The notes beneath the pieces were generated by a model, which did not search any database, was not told where the DNA came from, and worked only from the letters and a program-made list of their open reading frames with translations. A DNA stretch of 64,000 bases from the NCBI GenBank assembly GCA_002083365.1, contig LVWS01000038.1, forward strand, positions 62,001-126,000, in the 5' to 3' direction. Below, one piece after another: positions 18,544 to 27,653 of this stretch (its first letter is position 1; each line of letters begins with the position of its first letter). Both the position numbers and the translations under genes were made by a program. Source of the stretch: Nitrospira sp. SG-bin1 (GTDB lineage: Bacteria > Nitrospirota > Nitrospiria > Nitrospirales > Nitrospiraceae).

Positions 18544-20490
18544 ATGTCCATATTGAAGACGATCCATAGTCCCGCTGATCTGAAGCGGTTGTCTCCGGAC
18601 CGGTTCCCGGCATTGTGTCAGGAAATTCGCGAGCAGATCATCGGAACGGTCGCGAATGTCGGCGGGCACTTAGCTTCGAATTTGGGGGTGGTCGAGCTCA
18701 CGGTCGCGTTGCAGTATCTTCTTGATACACCGACCGACAAAATCGTCTGGGATACCAGTAATCAGTCCTATACGCACAAACTCTTGACCGGTCGACGCGA
18801 ACAATTCCATACGCTTCGTCAATATGGAGGACTGAGCGGATTCTGTAAGCGAGAAGAGAGCGCATACGATGCCTTCAACGCCGGTCATGCGGGCACCGGT
18901 GTGTCGGCTGCCTTCGGGATGGTCGAAGCTCGGGACCAGCTGAAACAAAAACACAAGGTGGTCTGTGTCGTCGGTGACGGGGCGATGACGGCGGGTATGA
19001 CACTGGAAGCGTTGCATCATGCCGGGGGACTTGGAAAGGACTTTCTCGTCATCTTGAACGACAATCAAATGTCGATCTCAAAAAACGTCGGCGCTATTTC
19101 CGCCTATTTGAGTCGGACGATCACGGGCGAATTCTATGGAAAGATGCGCGAAGAGACCGGTCAGCTATTGGGGAAAATTCCTCACATCGGCTCCGACATG
19201 CAAAAGCTCGCTCGACGTGCCGAGGAACTTGCCAAAGGCGTCATTCTTCCCGGCTTGCTTTTCGAGGAATTGGGGTTCCAGTACAGCGGTCCCATCGACG
19301 GCCATAACTTCGAGCATCTCTTGCCGACCCTTGAGAACGTTTTGAGGATGAAGGGACCGGTCCTGCTCCATATCATCACCAAGAAGGGGTTGGGATACGA
19401 GCCGGCCATGAAGAACCCGGTATGGTTCCATGCCTGTCCTCCGTTCGTCAGGGAGACGGGTGCTCCCGCAAAGAAAGCGGCTCGTCCTTCCTACACGACA
19501 ATCGCGATGGATACCCTCGTCAAATTGGCTCGTGAGGACAAGCGCGTCGTCGCGATCACGGCGGCTATGTGCGAAGGGACGGGACTTACCGCATTCGAAA
19601 AAGAATTTCCGGACCGCCTCTACGACGTCGGTATCGCGGAACAGCATGCGGTGACGTTTGCGGCGGGGCTTGCCGCGCAAGGGCTGAAGCCGGTCGTGGC
19701 GATGTACGCGACCTTCTTGCAGCGGGCATACGATCAGGTCGTGCATGATGTCGCGACTCAGAATCTTCCGGTCGCCTTCTGTATTGACCGAGGAGGACTC
19801 GTTGCAGAGGACGGGACGACGCATCACGGAGCCTTCGACTATGCATATCTGCGGCATGTTCCCAACATGGTTGTCATGGCTCCCAAAGATGAAAACGAGC
19901 TGCAGCACATGATGAAAACCTGTTTAGATTTTAACGGGCCGATTTCGGTGCGCTACCCACGAGGGATAAGTCTCGGTGTAAAGATGGATTCGACTCCCCA
20001 TGCCGTGCCTGTGGGAAAAGGCGAGCTGCTGAAGGACGGAACGGATGTGGCCATCATTGCGATCGGTGTGTCCGTGTGGCAGGCTGTTGAAGCAGCTGAA
20101 CGGCTCGGCAAAGAAGGTGTGTCGACGGCGGTGGTGAACGGCCGATTCGTCAAGCCTCTCGATCATGACCTGATTGTCGATGTGGCAAAGCGGGTACGCT
20201 ATATTGTGACGGTGGAAGAAGGCTGTAAGATCGGCGGATTTGGTTCAGCTGTGCTGGAAACCCTCTCGGAATCCGGCGTGACGGATGTGAAGACCAAGAT
20301 CCTCGGCCTCCCCGATTGGTACATCGAACAGGGGCCGCAGGATCTGTTGCGCGAACGGTATGGCTTGACGGCCGAGGGCATCTACCAGAGCGTGAAAGAA
20401 CTGCTCGGCAAGACCCCATCGGTACAATCTCAATTTATCGGTGCTACGCTGACCGACCATCTTCCCCATGGAGACGAACAGGGTAGCTGA
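18544..20490 (+). CDS. dxs: 1-deoxy-D-xylulose-5-phosphate synthase
   Basis: 648 residues from the ATG at 18544, which follows AAGGAGA; an ATG at 18517 is less well placed. It makes DXP from pyruvate and glyceraldehyde-3-phosphate with thiamine diphosphate. Visible are the TDP-binding GDGAMTAG with the downstream ILNDNQMSIS, the NAGHAGTG region, and the transketolase pyrimidine-binding domain (from about 320) with DVGIAEQHAVTFAAGLA and the HHGAFD motif. The transketolase C-domain completes it. It lies directly upstream of ispG (28 bases). Confidence 0.97.
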   Translation: MSILKTIHSPADLKRLSPDRFPALCQEIREQIIGTVANVGGHLASNLGVVELTVALQYLLDTPTDKIVWDTSNQSYTHKLLTGRREQFHTLRQYGGLSGFCKREESAYDAFNAGHAGTGVSAAFGMVEARDQLKQKHKVVCVVGDGAMTAGMTLEALHHAGGLGKDFLVILNDNQMSISKNVGAISAYLSRTITGEFYGKMREETGQLLGKIPHIGSDMQKLARRAEELAKGVILPGLLFEELGFQYSGPIDGHNFEHLLPTLENVLRMKGPVLLHIITKKGLGYEPAMKNPVWFHACPPFVRETGAPAKKAARPSYTTIAMDTLVKLAREDKRVVAITAAMCEGTGLTAFEKEFPDRLYDVGIAEQHAVTFAAGLAAQGLKPVVAMYATFLQRAYDQVVHDVATQNLPVAFCIDRGGLVAEDGTTHHGAFDYAYLRHVPNMVVMAPKDENELQHMMKTCLDFNGPISVRYPRGISLGVKMDSTPHAVPVGKGELLKDGTDVAIIAIGVSVWQAVEAAERLGKEGVSTAVVNGRFVKPLDHDLIVDVAKRVRYIVTVEEGCKIGGFGSAVLETLSESGVTDVKTKILGLPDWYIEQGPQDLLRERYGLTAEGIYQSVKELLGKTPSVQSQFIGATLTDHLPHGDEQGS

Positions 20491-20518
20491 GGCCTAAAGG
20501 AAAAGAGACTCACGTCAC

Positions 20519-21703
20519 ATGCATATAGCCAGACGAAAAACCCGACAGATATCGGTCGGAAAGATGAAGATCGGCGGCGACGCGCCGGTATCCGTGCAAT
20601 CCATGTGCTCGACGGATACGCGTGACGTGGCCGCAACGGTCGCGCAGATTCACCAGCTTGAGGCCGCGGGTTGCGAGCTCATTCGCGTGGCCGTTCCCGA
20701 CGACGAAGCCGCTCAGGTCCTTCCGCAAATCAAAGCGGCCATGACGGTGCCGTTGATCGCGGACATTCACTTTGATCATCGTCTTGCGTTGAAGGCCGCA
20801 CAAGTCGTCGATTGCGTCCGGATCAATCCCGGCAATATCGGCGCGTGGTGGAAAGTGGAAGAAGTCATCAAGGCGGTCAATGAAAGAGGGATTCCGCTTC
20901 GAATCGGCGTCAACGGAGGATCACTCGAACGGCCGTTATTGGAGAAATACGGATGGCCTTCGCCCGAGGCGCTGGCCGAGTCCGCGCTCAATGCCGTGCA
21001 CGCACTGGAAGACGTGGGCTTTACCGATATGAAGGTTTCCCTGAAAGCCTCGGATGTCCATCATGCCATCGATGCCTATTGGCTCTTCGCCCATCAGTCC
21101 GACTATCCTCTTCACATCGGGATTACAGAAGCAGGGACGACCATGACGGGCGCGGTGAAATCCTCGATTGGCCTTGGCTACTTGTTGTCACAAGGTATTG
21201 GCGACACATTGCGCGTGTCATTGGCTGCCGACCCAGTCGACGAAGTGAAAGTCGGGTTCGAGATCCTCAAGTCCCTCGAGTTGCGTCACCGGGGCATTAA
21301 CGTGATCGCATGCCCGACGTGTGGACGCGTGGAGATCGATGTTGTCAGGATGGCGAACGAGTTGGAAAAGAAATTAAGTCACATCAAGACGCCATTAAAC
21401 GTGTCGGTCCTCGGGTGTGTCGTGAATGGAATCGGGGAAGGCAAAGAAGCCGACATCGGGATTGCCGGCGGCGAAGGGAAAGGCATCTTGTTCAAAAAAG
21501 GAAAATTGGTCCGCAAGGTTCCGATGGAAGAATTGATGGATACACTGATTGAGGAAGTCGAACTGCTTGCCAAAGAAAAAGAAGCGGAAGGAAACGGCGA
21601 GGTGATCGAACCTGCTCCCTCACACGAGTGGGAATCGCTGGAACCCCGATCGGATCATCCTTCAACGCTGGGCAGAAAAATACCGGTCTTGCCTCACCGG
21701 TAA
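20519..21703 (+). CDS. ispG: 4-hydroxy-3-methylbut-2-en-1-yl diphosphate synthase
   Basis: 394 residues. A TIM-barrel N-domain begins with a VSVQSMCSTDT motif, and the C-terminal [4Fe-4S] domain has CPTCGR (C-x2-C) and GCVVNGIGE, supplying the three cluster cysteines, with the conserved GEGKEADIGIAGG segment. It converts MEcPP to HMBPP. It probably shares a transcript with dxs upstream. The C-terminal tail of about 35 residues after the domain is charged and not conserved. Confidence 0.96.
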   Translation: MHIARRKTRQISVGKMKIGGDAPVSVQSMCSTDTRDVAATVAQIHQLEAAGCELIRVAVPDDEAAQVLPQIKAAMTVPLIADIHFDHRLALKAAQVVDCVRINPGNIGAWWKVEEVIKAVNERGIPLRIGVNGGSLERPLLEKYGWPSPEALAESALNAVHALEDVGFTDMKVSLKASDVHHAIDAYWLFAHQSDYPLHIGITEAGTTMTGAVKSSIGLGYLLSQGIGDTLRVSLAADPVDEVKVGFEILKSLELRHRGINVIACPTCGRVEIDVVRMANELEKKLSHIKTPLNVSVLGCVVNGIGEGKEADIGIAGGEGKGILFKKGKLVRKVPMEELMDTLIEEVELLAKEKEAEGNGEVIEPAPSHEWESLEPRSDHPSTLGRKIPVLPHR

Positions 21704-21816
21704 GCACATCGCTCACAGTTGCCTCGATTCAGCCCCTGCTTCGCAGAAGCCGCACGCCTTTTCTCCAAGAACCGATTGACGTGCTCTTTCAGGTCATGTA
21801 TGTGTGCCGTGGAGTC

Positions 21817-23166
21817 ATGCGATCACAATCCATTATCCGCTGGGCCGGGGAGTTCATCAAGTCGGAGCTTTTTGCGCGGCTGGTGAAAGCGGGGCTTGTG
21901 ATGATGGCCGTGGTGCACGGCTATATCATCTCATTCGGGCGATCATTTCACTTCCGTGACATTGATATCCATCGTGAGATCGGACGGCGCTTTCTCTCGG
22001 GTGAATATCTCTACGCCAACGACTACTGCTACATGTATTTGCCGACCACCGGCATTTACTTTGCGCCGTTGCTCGCCTTCGAGAGAAATACGAGTTTAGC
22101 CCTTCGTTATGCGGTTGCTGTTGGGTGCTTGGTTCTCACGATCATGCTGTTCCACCGTATGCTGTGCGGCGCAGCCGGCTCCAATGGCGGATGGAGCCGG
22201 CTATTGGTCGGTGTGGGAGCGGGAGCGTTGACGCTGCAATTCATCTTGAATGACCTCGACGACGGTGGTCCGCATCTCATGCTGTTGGGGATCCTCACGG
22301 GCGGGATCTACTCGATATGGATTGGAAGAGAGCGGTTGGGGACCGTTTTGATCGGATTTGGTATCGTACTCAAGATCACCCCTGCGCTCTTTGTCCTGCT
22401 GTTTCTTTGGAAGCGGCAGTGGCGATTGGCCTCATATACCGTACTCGCCACCGTATTTTGGATCGTCCTGCCAATCTTGTACATGGGCCCGATGAGCTGG
22501 TGGGACCATCACTCGGAATGGACCAGGAACGCGGTGTTGTCTGTGCTTGATCGGCAGGTTGAGGGGCGACAGGAAAATGAGCTTCAGAAGGCCAACCTTT
22601 CGCTTCGCCATACCATGCTGCGATATTTGGTGGCCTACCCACCGACCCATCGGCTTCGGCAAGTAGACCAAAGTTACAAGCCGGTGTTGGATCTTCCGTC
22701 GCCGGTTGCGAATGCGATCATTGGGACTGCCGCGGTGAGTCTGTTGGGGCTCTTTGCGTGGTCCAGCCGACGCACGTTTCAAGGGCCAGGGGATCCAACG
22801 TGGGCTCGGGAATGCGCCGGTACGTTGCTTCTGGCCTTGTTCTTTTCGCCGATTACGTGGGATCAGCACTTGGTGTGGATGATCCCGGCCGCCCTTATCG
22901 TGGTGGCTGCCGCCGTGCAATTGAGCGGCCGTTTGAGCCGTACAGGATACGTCATGTTGGCAGTCTATGTCGGGCTGACGATGGTGTTGAATTACGAGGT
23001 CGTGGGTTCAGCCAGATGGGAAGCACTGAAGAGTTATCATCATCTTGGTATCGCCATGCTGATTTTGTATGGGTTGCTTTTAAGTAGTCGTGGCGGCTGG
23101 AACGATTTGGACTCACGGCCAGAAAGAGCAGGTTCCGGCTCATCGCGTGTGATGGGCGTGACGTAA
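21817..23166 (+). CDS. GT87/DUF2029-type integral membrane glycosyltransferase-like protein
   Basis: About 449 residues from the ATG at 21817 (after GTGGAG); in-frame starts exist at 21796 and further upstream, overlapping the end of ispG. About ten hydrophobic segments are spread over the protein, with a loop after the first segment rich in acidic and aromatic residues (FRDIDIHREIG, then YMYLPTTG), as in GT-C polyprenol-phosphate-sugar-dependent transferases of the DUF2029 family. The donor and acceptor are unknown. Position behind the isoprenoid genes is compatible with a polyprenol-linked substrate but does not prove it. Confidence 0.72.
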   Translation: MRSQSIIRWAGEFIKSELFARLVKAGLVMMAVVHGYIISFGRSFHFRDIDIHREIGRRFLSGEYLYANDYCYMYLPTTGIYFAPLLAFERNTSLALRYAVAVGCLVLTIMLFHRMLCGAAGSNGGWSRLLVGVGAGALTLQFILNDLDDGGPHLMLLGILTGGIYSIWIGRERLGTVLIGFGIVLKITPALFVLLFLWKRQWRLASYTVLATVFWIVLPILYMGPMSWWDHHSEWTRNAVLSVLDRQVEGRQENELQKANLSLRHTMLRYLVAYPPTHRLRQVDQSYKPVLDLPSPVANAIIGTAAVSLLGLFAWSSRRTFQGPGDPTWARECAGTLLLALFFSPITWDQHLVWMIPAALIVVAAAVQLSGRLSRTGYVMLAVYVGLTMVLNYEVVGSARWEALKSYHHLGIAMLILYGLLLSSRGGWNDLDSRPERAGSGSSRVMGVT

Positions 23167-23197
23167 TTCATTATCGTCTGCCGTACTGGCGTCTGTG

Positions 23198-23227
23198 TTG
23201 TGTTCCAGAAAACGAAACGACTATAAT
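23198..23227 (+). promoter_or_regulatory. Promoter of tRNA-Cys
   Basis: TTGTGT and a perfect TATAAT are separated by 18 bases. The -10 box ends 11 bases before the mature tRNA 5' end. Confidence 0.6.
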
Positions 23228-23238
23228 GCCGCCTCCGA

Positions 23239-23313
23239 GGCGCCGTACCCAAGTGGTAAGGGAGCAGTCTGCAAAACTGCGATGCAGCGGTTCGAACCCG
23301 CTCGGCGCCTCCA
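23239..23313 (+). tRNA. tRNA-Cys (GCA)
   Basis: The acceptor arm GGCGCCG pairs perfectly with CGGCGCC, followed by discriminator U and an encoded CCA. The anticodon stem GCAGT/ACTGC encloses the loop CTGCAAA with anticodon GCA, and the T-arm contains GGTTCGAACC. All arms close well. A partial, degenerate copy of its anticodon arm lies 2.5 kb downstream. Confidence 0.95.
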
Positions 23314-23396
23314 CTTATTCCTGCATACTATCCAAATCTGAGTGAATTCCTGGAGAGGTTGGCATAACGCCTTATCTGCGTGTACTCACATCACCG

Positions 23397-25703
23397 ATGA
23401 TGACTCGCCTCACTTGCCTTCTGTTCATGGCGACACTGGTGAGTGGGCGTTCTCTAGGTGTCAGCATCGTTAACTGGGCGTTCAACTATTGCCCACCTAA
23501 AACTGAGGGGGTCCACCGGTATTATGGCTCGCCTGATGCAGACAATTTAGTAATCTTTATTCATGGGCTCTGCGGAGATGGGCAAGCGACGTGGACAAAT
23601 ACAAGCACCCGTTTCATATTCCCTGAGGAGCTCGCCAGGGACCTTGCCCAAGAAAATGATTCAGCTTATGTCGTTGCCTTTGATTATGCTGGACGCCTCC
23701 AAGATGGTCCCAGCATTCTCAGTATTGCAGATCACCTACAATTTGAGATCGATGAGTTACTGAAGAAGCATTCATATCGGAGGCTACGGATTGTCGCCCA
23801 TAGCATGGGCGGGCTTGTAGCTCGCGAGTATATCCTGCGTCGCCACACTCGTGCTCATCCTCAACTTAGAGTAACTAACCTCGTCCTACTAGCGAGTCCA
23901 AGCAATGGGAGCGAATTGGCAGAGCTGGGACGGCTAATTCCCAAAAACAGACAGGTTGAGGAGTTACGGTCTATCGATAAGGGGAACAGCTATTTAGAAT
24001 CGCTCAATAGAGATTGGAACACTGAGTTCAAAAGCGCCGGGCATCCTCGGAACATACTGCTATATGGCGGGTACGAACAGTTATCGGATTGGCTGACAGG
24101 CCCTGTTGTCACTCAAACCTCTGCCATACCCTTCACCGAAGAGACAATGGGATTCCAAGAAACACACGAAAACATAGCAAAGCCAAAGAATAAGAACAGT
24201 GAAATCTATCGGTGGGTTAAAGCCAAGCTGGGGGAATCACGGGAAAAAATGGCTTGGCGGCAGCTCGAAAGCATGGTCAAAGAAGGACTGCTGTCCTCAG
24301 CGGACATCCTGAAGCTGATGCCGCGCACTGTGGAGCTGTTGGAAGGTCTACAAACCGCCGCAAGCACCGAACTGCAAAAAAAGGCATTGGCTAACGTGAA
24401 GGCTGGGCAGTTGGAAGCGGCCTTGGCGCTGCTCGCCGAGGGTGAGCCGACAGAAACGCGTTTAATCGATGACATAGCTGGACGGCGATTCATGCAAGGG
24501 CAAATACATGAATTGCAGGTTCAGATGCCGCAGGCGGCTTCCAGTTACTCTCAGGCTGTGCAACTTGCTCCAGCGAACGCTTTATATCGTGAGCATTTCG
24601 GAAAATTTTTAGTTCGTGCCGGAGATGCGCGAGGAGCTATCGTACAATTTGAAGAAGCGGTTCGCCTTAGCCAGGCCAGTGGCAACTTGTATCTTGAAGG
24701 AAACGCGATAAATGGTCTAGGGGGTGCTCATAGAAGCCTAGGAGAGTTTGCCAAGGCCATCAATTATATAGAACGAGCCCTAACAATACATCGCAGGGTT
24801 GGCGATGTGGTCAATGAGGCTATTGATCTAGAGAGTCTGGGCGTTGTCTACCAAAACATGGGGCAGTATGTTACGGCGGTCGGATATCTTGAACAAGCAC
24901 TGGTTCTTAATCGGAGGATCGGGAATACCCTAGCCGAAATCACCGTTCTCATGAACCTGGGTATTGTTTATAAAGATCAGGGGCAATACGCCAAAGCCAT
25001 TGAGTCATTTGACCAAGGCCTCGGTTTCTATCGAAAGCATGGTGACTTGAGAAACGAAGCGATCATACTAGGAAGTCTCGGGGTTACATATGAGTTACTG
25101 GGGCAGGATGCCAAGGCCGCTGAATATTCTGAAGAAGCACTTACAATTTTTCGCAGGATTGAAGATGCGCGAGGCGAGAGCAACGCTCTGGGAAATGTTG
25201 GCGCGGCTTACGTTAATCTTGAGCAATACGAGAAAGGCATCGAGAGTCTGGAGCGGAGTCTAGCTATCGCTCGTAGTATTGGGGATCTTCGAGAGGAGAG
25301 CAATGCTCTCGGAAAATTAGGCAATGCCCACAACAAAATGAGGGAGTATGCCAAGGCCATTGACTATTTTAAAGAATCCATCGTGCTTAGTCAGAAGATC
25401 GGCGACTTGAAAACTGAGTGCACCGGTCATGGGAACCTGGGCGGCGCATACGCCGGCCTTGGGCATGTTGACAAGGCTATCGAACATTATGAACTAGCGC
25501 TGGCGATTAGTCGAAAAATAGGTGACTTGAGGGGCGAGGCCAGCGCCCTTGCAAATTTGGGCCTCGTCTACAAAGAGCAGGGTCAGAATGTGAAGGCTCT
25601 TGAATTTCTAGAAAATTCTAGATCGATGTTTGAAGACCGACTAGGAATCAAATTTCCATTAAAAGATGTATTGGATCAATTTGATTCCGGTGTCGCCAGA
25701 TAG
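23397..25703 (+). CDS. Alpha/beta hydrolase fused to a TPR array, exported
   Basis: 768 residues. A signal-peptide-like N-terminus (1 to about 22) precedes an alpha/beta hydrolase (about 40-275) with an oxyanion HGLCGDG (56-62), nucleophile Ser136 in AHSMGG and a likely catalytic His257 (THENI), as in PGAP1/lipase-type esterases. From about 350 to 750 run about eight to ten TPR units of roughly 40 residues (consensus like ALxNLGxVYxxxGQxxKAIEYxExALxIxRKIGD). Base composition is less GC-rich than in neighbours, and the gene lies alone between tRNA-Cys and a decayed tRNA copy, which suggests transfer. The TPR part may bind a partner protein; the substrate is unknown. Confidence 0.8.
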   Translation: MMTRLTCLLFMATLVSGRSLGVSIVNWAFNYCPPKTEGVHRYYGSPDADNLVIFIHGLCGDGQATWTNTSTRFIFPEELARDLAQENDSAYVVAFDYAGRLQDGPSILSIADHLQFEIDELLKKHSYRRLRIVAHSMGGLVAREYILRRHTRAHPQLRVTNLVLLASPSNGSELAELGRLIPKNRQVEELRSIDKGNSYLESLNRDWNTEFKSAGHPRNILLYGGYEQLSDWLTGPVVTQTSAIPFTEETMGFQETHENIAKPKNKNSEIYRWVKAKLGESREKMAWRQLESMVKEGLLSSADILKLMPRTVELLEGLQTAASTELQKKALANVKAGQLEAALALLAEGEPTETRLIDDIAGRRFMQGQIHELQVQMPQAASSYSQAVQLAPANALYREHFGKFLVRAGDARGAIVQFEEAVRLSQASGNLYLEGNAINGLGGAHRSLGEFAKAINYIERALTIHRRVGDVVNEAIDLESLGVVYQNMGQYVTAVGYLEQALVLNRRIGNTLAEITVLMNLGIVYKDQGQYAKAIESFDQGLGFYRKHGDLRNEAIILGSLGVTYELLGQDAKAAEYSEEALTIFRRIEDARGESNALGNVGAAYVNLEQYEKGIESLERSLAIARSIGDLREESNALGKLGNAHNKMREYAKAIDYFKESIVLSQKIGDLKTECTGHGNLGGAYAGLGHVDKAIEHYELALAISRKIGDLRGEASALANLGLVYKEQGQNVKALEFLENSRSMFEDRLGIKFPLKDVLDQFDSGVAR

Positions 25704-25964
25704 CGCGCTTGCCATCACATAGATCATCGCTAATCGTTTAGTTCTCGGACGCTGTAAAACTACGATGCAGGCGCCGGGTCAGGACGTGCAGTGACGATAT
25801 CCTCTGAGCGCAAGCTGACTGCGCATGGAATGCTGGAAATTGACGGGCCTCGAGTGAGATGTTACAATCCCGAACATTCTTGTGCCTCCGAGTTCAGCTA
25901 CGCGTGTAGCTGTTCATATATATAAGGTCAATTACAACACCATCAGATAGTTAAGGAGAACGGA
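25704..25964. repeat. Degenerate tRNA-Cys fragment (25752-25779) in the intergenic region before hpnH
   Basis: Bases 25752-25770 match tRNA-Cys bases 23269-23287 (anticodon loop and 3' stem) at 17 of 19 positions. They are followed at once by GCGCC, which equals the tRNA 3' acceptor strand if about 18 bases are deleted. It appears on the far side of the single hydrolase-TPR gene, as expected for a decayed attachment-site or tRNA duplicate left by an integrated element. No integrase gene is present. The rest of the gap shows no gene. Confidence 0.6.
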
Positions 25965-26981
25965 ATGGCTGTTCCGATTTCCCAGATGTATACAGTGGCG
26001 ACGTATGTGCTCTCCCAGAAGTTGCGGGGAGTGAAGCGGTATCCGCTGGTGCTCATGCTCGAACCGCTCTTCCGCTGCAACCTGGCCTGCGCCGGCTGCG
26101 GAAAGATTCAGTATCCCGACCATATCCTCGACAAGCGGTTGACGCCTGAACAGTGCTGGGCGGCGGCGGAAGAATGCGGAGCACCCATGGTGAGCATTCC
26201 GGGAGGAGAACCGCTCATCCATCCTGAAATCGCCAAAATCGTCCAGGGCTTGGTGGATCGGAAAAAATACATTTATCTCTGCACGAACGCCATTCTTTTG
26301 GAGCGAAAACTGGATGAGTTCAAACCTTCCAAGTACCTGACGTTTAGCGTCCACATGGATGGCCTCAAGGACGAACACGATTTGGCGGTCTGTCGCGATG
26401 GGGTCTATGATGTGGCCGTGAAGGCCATCAAGGCAGCGGTCAAGCGCGGCCATCGGGTCACGACCAATACGACTTTGTTCGACGACGCACATCCTGAACG
26501 GATCAGAAAGTTTTTCGACGAAATGATGGGCCTCGGTGTCGAGGGGATGACGATCTCACCCGGGTACAGTTATCAGAAGGCTCCGGATCAACAACATTTC
26601 TTGAAGCGGGCACGGACTCAAGAGCTCTTCTCCAAGATTCTTGCTCGCCCCAAGCCGGGTTGGCAGTTCAATCAATCTCCACTGTTTTTGGATTTCCTCA
26701 TGGGCCGGCGTCAATACCAGTGTACGCCCTGGGGGAATCCCACTTATAACGTCTTCGGATGGCAGAAGCCCTGCTATTTGCTTCAGGAGGGGTATGCCAG
26801 AACGTTCCGTGAGCTGATGGAGTTGACGGAATGGGAGAGATACGGAACCGGTCGCAATGAGAAATGTGCCGATTGCATGGTTCATTGCGGGTATGAGGCA
26901 TCGGCCGTTGAGGACACATTTAGCACCGTTTCCGGGTTTGCACGGACAGCCAAGTTGACCCTCTTGCCTACTTCACGGTGA
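25965..26981 (+). CDS. hpnH: Adenosylhopane-forming radical SAM enzyme HpnH
   Basis: 338 residues. The radical SAM cluster motif C-x3-C-x2-C is present as CNLACAGC near residue 40, followed by the SAM-binding SIPGGEPLIHPEI, and the C-terminus has extra cysteines (CADCMVHCGYE). The length and the C-terminal cysteine region match HpnH, which adds a 5'-deoxyadenosyl radical to hopene to give adenosylhopane. The start follows AAGGAGAA. It stands apart from shc and hpnG by the tRNA-Cys/hydrolase insertion, which may have split an older hopanoid block. Confidence 0.92.
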   Translation: MAVPISQMYTVATYVLSQKLRGVKRYPLVLMLEPLFRCNLACAGCGKIQYPDHILDKRLTPEQCWAAAEECGAPMVSIPGGEPLIHPEIAKIVQGLVDRKKYIYLCTNAILLERKLDEFKPSKYLTFSVHMDGLKDEHDLAVCRDGVYDVAVKAIKAAVKRGHRVTTNTTLFDDAHPERIRKFFDEMMGLGVEGMTISPGYSYQKAPDQQHFLKRARTQELFSKILARPKPGWQFNQSPLFLDFLMGRRQYQCTPWGNPTYNVFGWQKPCYLLQEGYARTFRELMELTEWERYGTGRNEKCADCMVHCGYEASAVEDTFSTVSGFARTAKLTLLPTSR

Positions 26982-26994
26982 TTCCCACGTGAAG
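26971..26994 (+). terminator. Hairpin over the end of hpnH
   Basis: A 7-bp stem (CTTCACG/CGTGAAG) with a 10-base loop overlaps the hpnH stop codon and is followed by a short T-rich run (GTCTTTGT). It is a weak terminator candidate. Confidence 0.35.
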
Positions 26995-27065
26995 CGGTCT
27001 TTGTCGCCCCACTCGTAGGGCGGTCATTCAGTTTACGAAATACGCACCCGAATGATGATGCTCGA

Positions 27066-27458
27066 ATGACCGATATCAAGAATCACATAGCGGATGCCAC
27101 TGCTTCTCTGGAGGGGCGTGTGTTCAAACCCGCCGCTTCGGCGGAAACTATCGAAGCCGTCGAGCTCGCTTTCGACTATCGTGGCGATGTGACACTGACG
27201 TTGAGCTCCGGTGAATCGATCACCGGCTACATTTACAACCGCCACGTCACCGCGACCGACGCTTTTGTTGAACTGTTTCCCGCCGACCGACCGGATCCTC
27301 GACGCATTCCGTACTCCGACATCACCACGATTGCGTTCACAGGGGAAGACACGGCGAACGGAAAATCATGGGAAGCCTGGGTGTCCAAGAAAGAGTCCGA
27401 GCGTCGGGCTGAAGCTGCAAAAGTGGAAGCAGACGCACGTACGCGAGGATATCTCTAA
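27066..27458 (+). CDS. Small conserved-looking protein of unknown function
   Basis: 130 residues. No signal peptide or membrane segment. A beta-rich core (about 35-100), with VTLTLSSGESITGYIYNRH and ISYSDITTIAF-like strands, resembles an Sm-like or SH3-like small barrel. The C-terminal 30 residues form a charged helix (KKESERRAEAAKVEADAR). No strong ribosome binding site precedes the ATG. It lies 84 bases after hpnH on the same strand, so it may share its transcript. I do not recognise the family. Confidence 0.65.
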   Translation: MTDIKNHIADATASLEGRVFKPAASAETIEAVELAFDYRGDVTLTLSSGESITGYIYNRHVTATDAFVELFPADRPDPRRIPYSDITTIAFTGEDTANGKSWEAWVSKKESERRAEAAKVEADARTRGYL

Positions 27459-27653
27459 AGCCGTTCTCGAGCGCAGAGTTTTCAATCCTAACGAACTTGT
27501 TGCACCTCTCGCGAGTGACCCCAAAACGGCCCGCCTTTTCGTTGACAAAGATGGAGTGCTGTGCTAGAAACGCCTGCCCAATTGTAGCGTGCTCGTGGTA
27601 CCGCGGTGTGCATTTCTCCGAAGGAGCGACCGACGAGTCAGCAAACAAGTTCG

